15,794 nt of DNA. Source: Tannerella sp. Its GTDB lineage: Bacteria; Bacteroidota; Bacteroidia; Bacteroidales; Tannerellaceae. The notes below the pieces were generated by a model that saw only the letters and a program-made list of their open reading frames with translations, made no database searches and had not been told where the DNA came from. Made by a program: the position numbers and the translations under genes. Of this stretch, positions 7,718-15,530 are shown in pieces; position 1 is the first letter of the stretch, and every line of letters starts with the position of its first letter. Location: NCBI GenBank assembly GCA_031290635.1, contig JAITNE010000064.1, positions 1-15,794 on the forward strand. The letters run 5' to 3'.

Positions 7718-8551
7718 ATGAAGATAATTTTTGCTTTTTTATTGATAACAAGTTTGTTAGGCGCGAAGATTGAGGTGAAGGCTCAGACTTATGAGGATAT
7801 GCTGAAAAGGAGCTACGAGTATGCCGATTCAGGCGCTTTGCCGGCTGCGGAAGAGAGTCTTAAAGCGGCGATGCGGCTCGAACCTGACAACAAATTCAAT
7901 TTCGCGCTGTTGACTAATCTCGGTACAATACAACGTCGCCAGGGCAAGTTTGAAGATGCTGAAGTGTCGTATTCGGCAGCTCTCAGTCAGCGTCCCGAAG
8001 ATGCTTTGATATTGATTAATCGCGCTGAGCTTTACACCGAGATGCATGAAATTCACAAGGCTCTGGCTGATTATAACAAACTGCTTGAAACTTATCCTCT
8101 GCACGAGCAGGCGCTCTACAGTCGCGGCTTGCTTTACATCAACACCGGTGAACACGAGTCAGCTCAAGCCGATTTCGACCTTATTATCGATAAGTACAAG
8201 GATACATTTTTAGGTCGTTTCGGGTATGCTATCCTCGAAAAAGCGCGTGGTAACTATGATGCGAGTGAAATAGTCTTCAACTATCTTGCGGACAAAACGC
8301 CGGATAACTCCAGACTGCTCGAAGAGCGTGCCGAGTTGTATTTCCTGACGAAACGCAACAGACTTGCCATGACGGACATAAACAAGGTATTTGCGGCCGT
8401 CAAGTATCCTACGGCCGAGATGTACATGCTGCGCGGGAGAATCAAACTTGCGCAGTTCGAGAAAGAATCTGCTGCCGTAGATTTCAAAACGGCAGGCGAA
8501 CTCGGCTACGACAAAGCAACCGTAGAACGTTGTATCAAAGAATCATTCTAA
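7718..8551 (+). CDS. Secreted tetratricopeptide-repeat (TPR) protein
   Basis: 277 residues. Residues 1-23 look like a Sec signal peptide ending in VKAQ, so the mature protein should be periplasmic. The rest is almost entirely TPR helices of about 34 residues each, six to seven units from residue 26 to 270. Typical repeat positions are visible in LLTNLGTIQRRQGKFEDAEVSYSAAL written as two helices, ALILINRAELY, EQALYSRGLLY, and MYMLRGRIKLAQ. TPRs act as protein-binding scaffolds; the partner is unknown and there is no catalytic domain. It begins the plus-strand gene cluster, with a -7 box upstream. The stop lies 33 bp before the chosen prmC start. It may be only an incidental neighbour of the housekeeping genes that follow. 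Confidence 0.88.
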   Translation: MKIIFAFLLITSLLGAKIEVKAQTYEDMLKRSYEYADSGALPAAEESLKAAMRLEPDNKFNFALLTNLGTIQRRQGKFEDAEVSYSAALSQRPEDALILINRAELYTEMHEIHKALADYNKLLETYPLHEQALYSRGLLYINTGEHESAQADFDLIIDKYKDTFLGRFGYAILEKARGNYDASEIVFNYLADKTPDNSRLLEERAELYFLTKRNRLAMTDINKVFAAVKYPTAEMYMLRGRIKLAQFEKESAAVDFKTAGELGYDKATVERCIKESF

Positions 8552-8584
8552 GATTTGTTTAAATCAATGCACAACACAATCACA

Positions 8585-9445
8585 ATGCAGGAAACCAGGA
8601 AGTACATGTTCAACAATCTGAAAAATATTTATCCGGAGGGTGAAATCAACAGTTTCATTCGTGTGATACTGTCGTATTGCGGGATGTCGTACACTCAGCA
8701 GGCGTTGCGGAGGGATGCGCAACTGCCTGTGAGTACAAAGGAGGTGATACATCAGACCGTCGAGCGGCTTAAAACGATGGAACCCCTGCAGTATGTGCTT
8801 GGAGAGACATCGTTCTACAGTATGCCGTTCCATCTTGACTCTACGGTGCTGATACCCCGTCCCGAAACCGAAGAATTAGTCGATATGATTATCAAATCGA
8901 CACAAGCAAACGACCGTCATCTTTCCATCCTTGACATTGGCACAGGCAGCGGCTGCATCGCCATCACCCTTGCCGGACACGTCGCAAACTCCACCGTAAC
9001 AGCTACAGACGTCTCCGAAGCGGCGCTCAATACCGCCCGCCGGAACGCCGTCCTGAACAATACTGCTATCACCTTCGTCAGGGCGGATATTCTGCAAACC
9101 GAGTCCATGCTTACTGCGTTTGCGAGCGATTTCGACCTTATTGTCAGCAATCCCCCCTACGTTTGCGAAAGCGAAAAAGCATCCATGTCGGCTAACGTCC
9201 TTGATTACGAGCCGCACGAGGCCTTGTTTGTCCCCGACAATGAACCCTTGCTTTACTACCGTGCGATTGCCGACTTCGCCCTCCAAAGGCTGTCGCCGGA
9301 CGGCCGTCTTTTCCTCGAAATCAACCCATTGCATAGCGCTGAGACCGTCGATTTACTTCTCAGGAAAGATTTTATCGACATAAGCATTCATCCCGACCTG
9401 TCCGCAAAAGAAAGATTTATCACCGCAAAACAAAATAAACGATGA
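8585..9445 (+). CDS. prmC: Peptide chain release factor N5-glutamine methyltransferase
   Basis: 286 residues from the chosen start. PrmC (HemK) methylates the glutamine of the GGQ motif in release factors RF1 and RF2, using S-adenosylmethionine. The N-terminal helical domain contains QYVLGETSFYSMPF (69-82) and PRPETEELVD (91-100). The Rossmann-fold SAM site is DIGTGSG (117-123), and the catalytic NPPY is at 189-192. The frame is open upstream to a TTG at 8555 and an ATG at 8567. I chose the ATG at 8585 because family members start only a few residues before the helix MQETRKYMFNNLKNIYPE. The stop overlaps the recX start by 4 bp (ATGA), so the two genes are probably translationally coupled. Confidence 0.95.
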   Translation: MQETRKYMFNNLKNIYPEGEINSFIRVILSYCGMSYTQQALRRDAQLPVSTKEVIHQTVERLKTMEPLQYVLGETSFYSMPFHLDSTVLIPRPETEELVDMIIKSTQANDRHLSILDIGTGSGCIAITLAGHVANSTVTATDVSEAALNTARRNAVLNNTAITFVRADILQTESMLTAFASDFDLIVSNPPYVCESEKASMSANVLDYEPHEALFVPDNEPLLYYRAIADFALQRLSPDGRLFLEINPLHSAETVDLLLRKDFIDISIHPDLSAKERFITAKQNKR

Positions 9446-9915
9446 AGACAGAAGCAGAAACCTTAGCCGCACTTGCCGCTTACTGTTCGCAGTCAGAACG
9501 ATGCCTGTACGACCTTCGACGCAAGATTCGCGACGCCGGTTTGTCGTCCGACGCCGAAAAACGGATTATACACAGGCTATCAGATGAGAATTTCGTAGAT
9601 GAACGCCGTTTCGCCCGTGCCTTCGTCAACGACAAATTTCGATTCAATCGCTGGGGACGTGTCAAAATTACATACGAACTCAAAATGCGAGACATAAAAC
9701 CATCTATCTACGAAGAAGCAATCTCCGGAATCGACGAAGCAGAATACCTTTCGACCTTGCGTGAACTGTTAATCGCCAAGCAACGCAGCATCAAAGGCAG
9801 TTCTCCTGAAGAACTTTTCGCCAAACTGATAAGATTCGCCACATCACGAGGCTTCGAGACGCCGCTTATCATCAGTACACTCAAGAAGATGCTCAAAAAT
9901 CTTGACTATGATTAA
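9442..9915 (+). CDS. recX: Regulatory protein RecX
   Basis: 157 residues, the normal RecX length. RecX binds RecA filaments and modulates recombination and the SOS response. The all-helical three-repeat pattern is visible: ALAAYCSQSERCLYDLRRK at residues 10-28, the signature DENFVDERRFARAFVNDK (48-65), and WGRVKITYELKMRDI (71-85). No recA gene is in the window. The ATG overlaps the prmC stop by 4 bp, and the TAA overlaps the chosen comF ATG by 8 bp, giving a compact prmC-recX-comF unit. The sequence is divergent, as usual for RecX in Bacteroidetes, but the signature and size leave little doubt. Confidence 0.9.
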   Translation: MKTEAETLAALAAYCSQSERCLYDLRRKIRDAGLSSDAEKRIIHRLSDENFVDERRFARAFVNDKFRFNRWGRVKITYELKMRDIKPSIYEEAISGIDEAEYLSTLRELLIAKQRSIKGSSPEELFAKLIRFATSRGFETPLIISTLKKMLKNLDYD

Positions 9916-10591
9916 GCATCTCTTCAACCTGTTTTATCCCAAGCCATGCCTCATCTGCCGAAAAACGCTCAAAGAGCATGAAGAATTTATCTGCCTCGAC
10001 TGCTTCTCCGCGCTACCCAAAACCAATTATCACAAGCTCCGATCCAACAAAGTAAGCGCTACATTCTTAGGATATTCACATCTAAAAGAAGCAACCGCAT
10101 ATTTGCATTTCGCTAAAGAAAGTTCAACGCAACAACTTATTCACGCCTTAAAATATTACGGCAACCGTTCTCTGGGCGTATATCTCGGTCGTTTAGCCGC
10201 CGTCGAGCTTAAAAACGCAGGCTATTTCACAACTGTTGACGCCATCATCCCTATCCCCCTCCACGAAAAGAAAGAGCGCAAACGCGGCTACAATCAGTCG
10301 GTCTGCATAGCTCAAGGCATAGCGTCGATATATGGCTGCAGCATTGACACAGCCACAGTTTGTCGCCATATTGACACCCAAACTCAAACCCGCAAGAATG
10401 CCTACGACCGCCACCTCAACGTCGAAAACATCTTCATCCTGACCTCAGCCGAATCACTCATCGGCAAGCATGTCCTTCTGATAGACGACGTAATGACTAC
10501 CGGCTCTACCATCATGGCTTGCATAGACGTCCTCACCGCAGTCCCGGACATAACTATCAGCATCTTTGCGCTGTCAGTAGCAGGAGAGTGA
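9908..10591 (+). CDS. comF: ComF-family phosphoribosyltransferase-like protein
   Basis: 227 residues. ComF proteins are linked to uptake of transforming DNA in competent bacteria and combine a small zinc-binding site with a type I phosphoribosyltransferase fold. Here Cys14 and Cys17 (CLIC) with Cys29 and Cys32 (CLDC) form the zinc site. IPIPLHEKKERKRGYNQS lies in the middle, and IDDVMTTGST (192-201) is the PRPP-binding loop. The biochemical substrate is not established for the family. I chose the ATG at 9908, which overlaps the recX stop (ATGATTAA); an upstream TTG at 9902 is possible. The gene ends the plus-strand cluster. No strong T-tailed terminator follows directly; the nearest hairpin is at 10680-10712. 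Confidence 0.92.
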   Translation: MIKHLFNLFYPKPCLICRKTLKEHEEFICLDCFSALPKTNYHKLRSNKVSATFLGYSHLKEATAYLHFAKESSTQQLIHALKYYGNRSLGVYLGRLAAVELKNAGYFTTVDAIIPIPLHEKKERKRGYNQSVCIAQGIASIYGCSIDTATVCRHIDTQTQTRKNAYDRHLNVENIFILTSAESLIGKHVLLIDDVMTTGSTIMACIDVLTAVPDITISIFALSVAGE

Positions 10592-10679
10592 AAATGCAGA
10601 AGATGGGAGTATCCCTGCCAAACATGCAGTTTTTCATATCATTTACACGATTTTTTCACACAAAAAACTTGTATTATTC

Positions 10680-10712
10680 AAGAATTATCCGAGTTTATAG
10701 CTCATAATTCTT
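10680..10712. other. Imperfect hairpin left of the repeat array
   Basis: AAGAATTAT (10680-10688) is the exact reverse complement of ATAATTCTT (10704-10712). Inside it, GAG (10691-10693) pairs with CTC (10701-10703) across a 7-nt loop, leaving a CC bulge. This gives about 12 pairs in total. It lies 88 bp after comF and 18 bp before the first 21-bp unit. It could be a weak terminator for comF, but there is no real T-run after it. Confidence 0.4.
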
Positions 10713-10729
10713 TGATAATTTATTGCTGT

Positions 10730-11254
10730 TTCAGAACTGTGACAGATGTTTTTAGATATATGATATATGTTTTTAGAAGTATGATAAATATTTTTAGATA
10801 TATGATAGATATATCCAAGCATATAAATTAAGATTTCAGAAATATGAACTATGTATCTGAAAACATGATTCTTGTACCCGGAAATATAATCAGCGTACCC
10901 GGGAATATTATCCGCGTGCCCGGAAACGTGAGTCACGTGCCCGGAAACATGAGTGGCGTGCCCGGAAACGCGAGTGGCGTGCCCGGAAATATTAGTGGCG
11001 TGCCCGGAAACGCGAGTGGCGTTCCCGGAAACATGAGCCGCGTACCCGGAAACGCGAGCCGCGTGCCCGGAAATATTAGTAATATGCTCGGAAATATTAT
11101 TAGAATATCCGGAAATATTATTAGAATATTTTGGTATATTATTTGACTGTCCGGATACATTAGTATTAATTTAGCATATATTTATGATATACAATAATTT
11201 ATGCGTGATAATTCAGAAGTTATTAGTGATATACATTGATTTATACATTATAAT
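10730..11254. repeat. Array of about 25 tandem 21-bp units, GC-rich core with decayed AT-rich flanks
   Basis: Ten consecutive core units start at 10877, 10898, 10919, 10940, 10961, 10982, 11003, 11024, 11045 and 11066, each exactly 21 bp apart. Nine begin CCCGGAAA and the one at 10898 begins CCCGGGAA. Most end in GGCGTG, CGCGTG or close variants, and the middle is AATATT or AACRYG. The same register continues outwards with changed sequence. To the left are TTCAGAAC (10730), TTTAGATA (10751), TTTAGAAG (10772), TTTAGATA (10793), TCCAAGCA (10814), TTCAGAAA (10835) and TCTGAAAA (10856). To the right are CTCGGAAA (11087), TCCGGAAA (11108), TTTTGGTA (11129), TCCGGATA (11150) and weaker units to about 11254. 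There are no spacers, so it is not a CRISPR array. The period is divisible by three and equals two turns of B-DNA. Function is unknown. Confidence 0.9.
10940..11107. repeat. 84-bp higher-order repeat (two copies of four 21-bp units)
   Basis: Within the array the variable centre follows the order AACATG, AACGCG, AATATT, AACGCG in units 10940-11023. It then reads AACATG, AACGCG, AATATT, AATATT in units 11024-11107. Units four apart are more alike in the first half of the unit than direct neighbours are. This indicates that a block of four units was duplicated as a whole. Confidence 0.6.
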
Positions 11255-11273
11255 TACGTGTATATTGGCGACT

Positions 11274-11329
11274 GTAACGGATAGATAAGGAATTTACTTG
11301 TCTATGAGTATGTTATACGGTATTTTTTT
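11274..11329 (+). terminator. Possible terminator hairpin with T-run, right of the repeat array
   Basis: ATAGATAAG (11281-11289) pairs with CTTGTCTAT (11297-11305), nine pairs with one G-U, around the 7-nt loop GAATTTA. An outer helix GTAAC (11274-11278) with GTTAT (11312-11316) extends it across an internal loop. Seven T residues follow at 11323-11329. The stem is AT-rich and the T-run is a few bases from it, so termination is possible but not strong. It would separate transcripts crossing the array from the HTCS gene. Confidence 0.35.
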
Positions 11330-11437
11330 CGGAGCATCATTGCAAGGCGCGGGCTGAAAGGCGATTTAGTCAGGGACTACATCAATAAAAGACGATGACT
11401 ACGGTATATGGAAAGCTGAAATATCAAAAATATTCAC

Positions 11438-11445
11438 TATATTTG
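11438..11445 (+). promoter_or_regulatory. Bacteroides-type -7 box for the HTCS gene
   Basis: TATATTTG matches TAnnTTTG exactly and lies 19 bp before the ATG at 11465. No -33 TTTG is visible about 20 bp upstream, where the sequence is AT-rich. A weak -33 would fit a regulator expressed at a low level or with help from an activator. Confidence 0.5.
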
Positions 11446-11464
11446 CAGTCTAAAATTAGATGCT

Positions 11465-14400
11465 ATGAAACAGCAAACATTCTATATCGTTTTCTTTCTT
11501 TTGATTTCTACAGGCGCACTCTTGCTTTCTACAGACGCCGTAGCCTACAATCTAAGGCAGATAAGCAGCAAAGACGGACTTTCAAACAGTTCTATCAACT
11601 GCCTGTTTCAGGACGACAAGCGCTTCCTGTGGATCGGAACTTTCGACGGATTAAACATGTATGACGGACGTAATATCTATATCTACAAGCCTGATGCCAA
11701 CAACCGGTACAGCCTTTCGAGCAATGTCATCCGGGATATTGTTGAAACGGATAAAAAATTCCTCTGGATAAGCACGAAATGGGGACTTAACAAGCTGTCG
11801 CAAGAAGAAAATATCATCATCGAGTATCATAAAGAGTTCAAAGAAGACTCCTACATCGCCAAAGACAGTGAAGAACATCTCTTCGTGCTTGGTAAAGATG
11901 CTTTACTGTCGGTTTATGACGACGCGAGCCATACTTTTACCGATTTACCCATAGACGCAGAAATTACATACAGCCTGGTACGCGGCTTTTTTGTGGACGC
12001 CAAAGATACAATCTGGATTAACTGCAAAGGAAGTATGGAAAAATACACGGTTTCCTTTCGTGAGAACAATCCGCCTGAAATCAGCAGACATCCCGACTGT
12101 CCCCACCCCTGCCCTGTCGTGTTTACCTCATTCTGTAGGGAGCAAATTTTATTTACAGACAGCGTCGGCTGCCTCTACGTGATTGACGCCGACAAGAAAA
12201 AGGCGTTTATCAAAGACATTTCCTCTCTGCTGAAAGAAAACGGCGACATTTCATCAATAATATTCGACCACAACGACATCCTGATTGGTTTTAAAACTAA
12301 CGGCCTCGTGCGTTTGCAGTTTCAGCATCAATATAAGGAAGAGAAGATTGATGTGAATTGCGGCGTCTTCTCGCTGCGGAAAGACGAGGTGCAGGATATT
12401 GTCTGGATAGGCACTGACGGACAAGGCGTCTATGCGTGGACAAAAGACGATTACAGATTCAACAACCTGTCGCTCGCTCAATTTCCCGTCAGGAAACAAC
12501 GTCCGGTACGGGCTATTCTGACCGACGCGCAAAACAATCTGTGGATAGGAACGAAAGACAACGGCGTAATATGCGTAAAAGACTACTCCGTCAAGAAAGA
12601 GTATTCCGAGCAGGATGTAATGCATTATACAATAGAAAACGGCTTGGTAAACAACGGAGTGTTCGCCTTCGCCCGCAGTTCCGACCCGGATGTGTTGTGG
12701 ATTGGCTCGGATGGACCTGACGTGAACTATTATTCGTATCAAGACCGTAAAATACATACTCTCATCAACAATACGCCGCGACATGCTGCTTATGTACACT
12801 CAATATTCGAGAGTCATGATTCTGTTTTATGGACAGGTTCGGGACGTTCACTGTTGAAGTTTATCATCAACCACAACGGCAACCAACTAAGCGTAACAAG
12901 TTCGCAAAGTTACTCCTTTCAACTGACGAACAATCAACCGTTCAATCAAATCTACGCCCTGCACCAGGAAAGCGATTCTATTATCTGGACAGGCGTCCGG
13001 GGAAACGGCATAATCCGATTTAATACGTTGACGGAACATTTCGACGTAATCACTTTTGAAGACGGAATAGCTCCCATGAGAGACGTTTTATGTATTCATC
13101 AGGATAGCGACGGCATACTGTGGCTGGGTACAAGTTACGGATTAATCCGTTTGATATGGTTCAACGACGGTCGCCATGAATATAAAAACTATAACGAGAA
13201 CGACGGACTTCCAAACAACACCATCCACGGCATACTGAGCGCTTGCAACGGCGATTTATGGCTTAGCAGCAATACGGGTATCATCCTTTTCAACCCTGCG
13301 GCCGGGACTTTTCGCAGTTTTAATCAGAAAACCGGACTGAAAACTATTGAGTTCAGCGACAATGCGTACTTCCGGGACGAAAAGACCTCTACCTGCTTCT
13401 TCGGAGGAGTAGATGGATTAGTATATATGAAGAAAGTCGACAACGAAAGACAAAGATTCATCCCCGAAATCCGTTTCACGAAGCTGCGTATCTTCAATGA
13501 AGACTATTCCTTGTTTGATTTCGAGAAAGTCAAGAACGGAGAAAGCTATATCGAATTAAAAAATAAACAGAACTACTTCGCAGTATCCTTTGTAGCCGTC
13601 GATTTTATGAATGGCGAGAACAGTCGCTACTCATATCGGTTGAAAAACTTTAGCGACGTCTGGATGGACACCCGCTCGAGCGAAGCTCAATTCACCAATA
13701 TTTCGCCGGGCAGCTATGTCCTTCAAGTAAGATACAACGACGGAAGCAGCTACATCGACAATCAAATTCAGAGCCTTCGTATTCTTATCCTTCCTCCCTG
13801 GTATCTGACTGCTATAGCAAAGGTTTTGTATGGATTACTGCTATTGGCGGCTGTAGCTACCGTTTTCTATTACGTGCGATTGAAGTACGAAATGCGGCAA
13901 AAGAAGATTGACCGTCAGTTACAAGAGAAATATAAGGAAGACGTCTATGAAAGCAAACTCCGCTTCTTCACTAACATTACGCACGAACTGTCCACTCCGC
14001 TAACTCTTATTTATGGACCTTGCGAACGGATTCTGGCGTATGAAGGGTTGGATTCGTTTATCGGAAAGTACGTACAAATCATCAAATCGAACGCCGAGCG
14101 CCTCAACTCTCTGATTCAGGAAATCATCGACTTCCGACGGATAGAGACCGGCAACCAAATATGCAAGATTCAGAACATGGATATTAGCCGACTGACTAAT
14201 GATCTTGTGGTTGCTTTCGACGAACTTGCGGAACAGAACCATATCCTGGTTGAAATCAATCTCGCTCCCGACATTCACTGGAATACCGACGAAAGCGGTT
14301 ATACGAAGATTGTAAACAACCTTATATCCAACGCTTTTAAATATACTCCCGAAGGTGGATGTATCCGCATATCCCTGCTCAAGGAAGAGCAACTGCTGGT

Positions 14401-15505
14401 ATTGAAAGTTTACAACACAGGCAAAGGCATACCGGCGGAAAACATTCCATTCATCTTCAATCGCTACACCGTGTTTGATAATGTGAAAGAGAACAGCATC
14501 AAAGGACTGTCTTCAAGAAACGGCTTGGGCTTGGCAATCTGTTACAGCATGACTCAGATGTTGCAGGGCAATATTGAGGTAGATAGCGTGGTAGATGAGT
14601 ATGCACAGTTCAGCGTAACGCTTCCCTGTCTGGAGGTTGATTCGGTGAAGGATGATGGTTTGACGTCGATGAACAGTCTTCACTCTCTGCGACGTGGTAA
14701 GAAACCGGCGTCTCCCACGCTGAAGCAAGAACGGATAGTAGTGATTGACGACAACAGGGAACTGCTGTGGATGCTGCAAGACATCCTGTCGAACGAGTAC
14801 GCCGTTTCGACTGCCGAAGACGGAAGCAAGGGTCTGGAACTGATTAAGGAAGAACTGCCGGATCTCATCATTACGGATGTTATGATGCCATATTGCGACG
14901 GTATAACATTAACCCGTAAACTCAAAGAGAACAAGCATACGATGCACATTCCCCTGATTATCCTGTCGGCCAAAAACGCTAACGAAGAAAGGGTCGAGGG
15001 CATTGAATCCGGCGCCGACGCTTATATTCCCAAGCCTTTCAATACGGCGTATCTTAAAGCGGTCATCCGTCATCAAATCAAAAACAGAAAGAGGTTGGAG
15101 GAATACTATAACTCATCCGGCAGCGCTTTCGAGTTTGCCGACGGTCAACTGATGAAAAAAGAGGATAAAGACTTCCTTCAAACAGCAACCGACTGCATCA
15201 ACAACAACATCGACAACACTCAATTCTCGACCGAAGAACTTGCCGTTTATTTAGGAGTAAGCTCCCGTAATCTATACCGACGGTTTAAGGAGATGAATGG
15301 TCCTACTCCGAACGATTTGATTAAAGAGCTTAGACTGAAAACCGCTGCCAAACTAATGCTTACAACCACGCTAACCATTCAGGAAGTGATGTACAAAACC
15401 GGTTTCAGCAACCGAACTCACTTCTACAAAGAGTTCACCAAGCGATACTCCAAATCCCCCAAAGAATACCGCGAAACAAACAAAAAGAAAGACGAAACGC
15501 TGTAA
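11465..15505 (+). CDS. Hybrid two-component system sensor/regulator (HTCS), AraC output
   Basis: 1346 residues, full length for the family. A signal peptide (1-27, ending AVA) is followed by about eleven Reg_prop beta-propeller repeats. They are recognisable by LWIG-like motifs such as FLWIGTFDGLNMYDG, NLWIGTKDNG and ILWLGTSYGL, and run to about residue 660. A Y_Y_Y domain spans about 696-775 and a membrane helix about 779-805. The histidine-kinase domain follows, with phospho-acceptor His840 in ITHELSTPL. The ATPase domain shows NNLISNAFKYTPEG, NTGKGI and NGLGLAI. A receiver domain (about 1090-1205) carries Asp1138 in ITDVMMP, and an AraC-type helix-turn-helix domain (about 1245-1340) ends the protein. 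Such proteins sense glycan breakdown products in the periplasm and switch on polysaccharide-utilisation loci in Bacteroidales. No SusC/SusD genes flank it here, so the ligand cannot be named. Confidence 0.95.
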   Translation: MKQQTFYIVFFLLISTGALLLSTDAVAYNLRQISSKDGLSNSSINCLFQDDKRFLWIGTFDGLNMYDGRNIYIYKPDANNRYSLSSNVIRDIVETDKKFLWISTKWGLNKLSQEENIIIEYHKEFKEDSYIAKDSEEHLFVLGKDALLSVYDDASHTFTDLPIDAEITYSLVRGFFVDAKDTIWINCKGSMEKYTVSFRENNPPEISRHPDCPHPCPVVFTSFCREQILFTDSVGCLYVIDADKKKAFIKDISSLLKENGDISSIIFDHNDILIGFKTNGLVRLQFQHQYKEEKIDVNCGVFSLRKDEVQDIVWIGTDGQGVYAWTKDDYRFNNLSLAQFPVRKQRPVRAILTDAQNNLWIGTKDNGVICVKDYSVKKEYSEQDVMHYTIENGLVNNGVFAFARSSDPDVLWIGSDGPDVNYYSYQDRKIHTLINNTPRHAAYVHSIFESHDSVLWTGSGRSLLKFIINHNGNQLSVTSSQSYSFQLTNNQPFNQIYALHQESDSIIWTGVRGNGIIRFNTLTEHFDVITFEDGIAPMRDVLCIHQDSDGILWLGTSYGLIRLIWFNDGRHEYKNYNENDGLPNNTIHGILSACNGDLWLSSNTGIILFNPAAGTFRSFNQKTGLKTIEFSDNAYFRDEKTSTCFFGGVDGLVYMKKVDNERQRFIPEIRFTKLRIFNEDYSLFDFEKVKNGESYIELKNKQNYFAVSFVAVDFMNGENSRYSYRLKNFSDVWMDTRSSEAQFTNISPGSYVLQVRYNDGSSYIDNQIQSLRILILPPWYLTAIAKVLYGLLLLAAVATVFYYVRLKYEMRQKKIDRQLQEKYKEDVYESKLRFFTNITHELSTPLTLIYGPCERILAYEGLDSFIGKYVQIIKSNAERLNSLIQEIIDFRRIETGNQICKIQNMDISRLTNDLVVAFDELAEQNHILVEINLAPDIHWNTDESGYTKIVNNLISNAFKYTPEGGCIRISLLKEEQLLVLKVYNTGKGIPAENIPFIFNRYTVFDNVKENSIKGLSSRNGLGLAICYSMTQMLQGNIEVDSVVDEYAQFSVTLPCLEVDSVKDDGLTSMNSLHSLRRGKKPASPTLKQERIVVIDDNRELLWMLQDILSNEYAVSTAEDGSKGLELIKEELPDLIITDVMMPYCDGITLTRKLKENKHTMHIPLIILSAKNANEERVEGIESGADAYIPKPFNTAYLKAVIRHQIKNRKRLEEYYNSSGSAFEFADGQLMKKEDKDFLQTATDCINNNIDNTQFSTEELAVYLGVSSRNLYRRFKEMNGPTPNDLIKELRLKTAAKLMLTTTLTIQEVMYKTGFSNRTHFYKEFTKRYSKSPKEYRETNKKKDETL

Positions 15506-15530
15506 GTTGAATGTGCCCGTCATGTAATTA

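Noticed and set aside
8555..8584. TTG start giving a ten-residue longer PrmC
   Set aside because: A TTG start is unlikely when ATG codons follow at 8567 and 8585. The 8585 start matches the usual family N-terminus.
10605..10625. GGGA-GTA-TCCC hairpin just after comF as its terminator
   Set aside because: Only four pairs, an uneven outer stem and no proper T-run directly after it.
10519..10707. 62-codon plus-strand frame overlapping the end of comF
   Set aside because: Most of it is an alternate frame of comF, and the tail is low-complexity AT-rich intergenic DNA.
10877..11086. Plasmid-type iterons or a replication origin
   Set aside because: Unit length would fit iterons, but there is no rep gene, no clear DnaA-box cluster, and the neighbours are chromosomal housekeeping genes.
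10933..11160. Minus-strand frames across the array (also 10685-10936)
   Set aside because: They are open only because a 21-bp unit without a stop repeats in frame. There is no start context and no recognisable protein.
10730..11254. CRISPR array
   Set aside because: Units are 21 bp and directly adjacent, with no unique spacers and no cas genes in the window.
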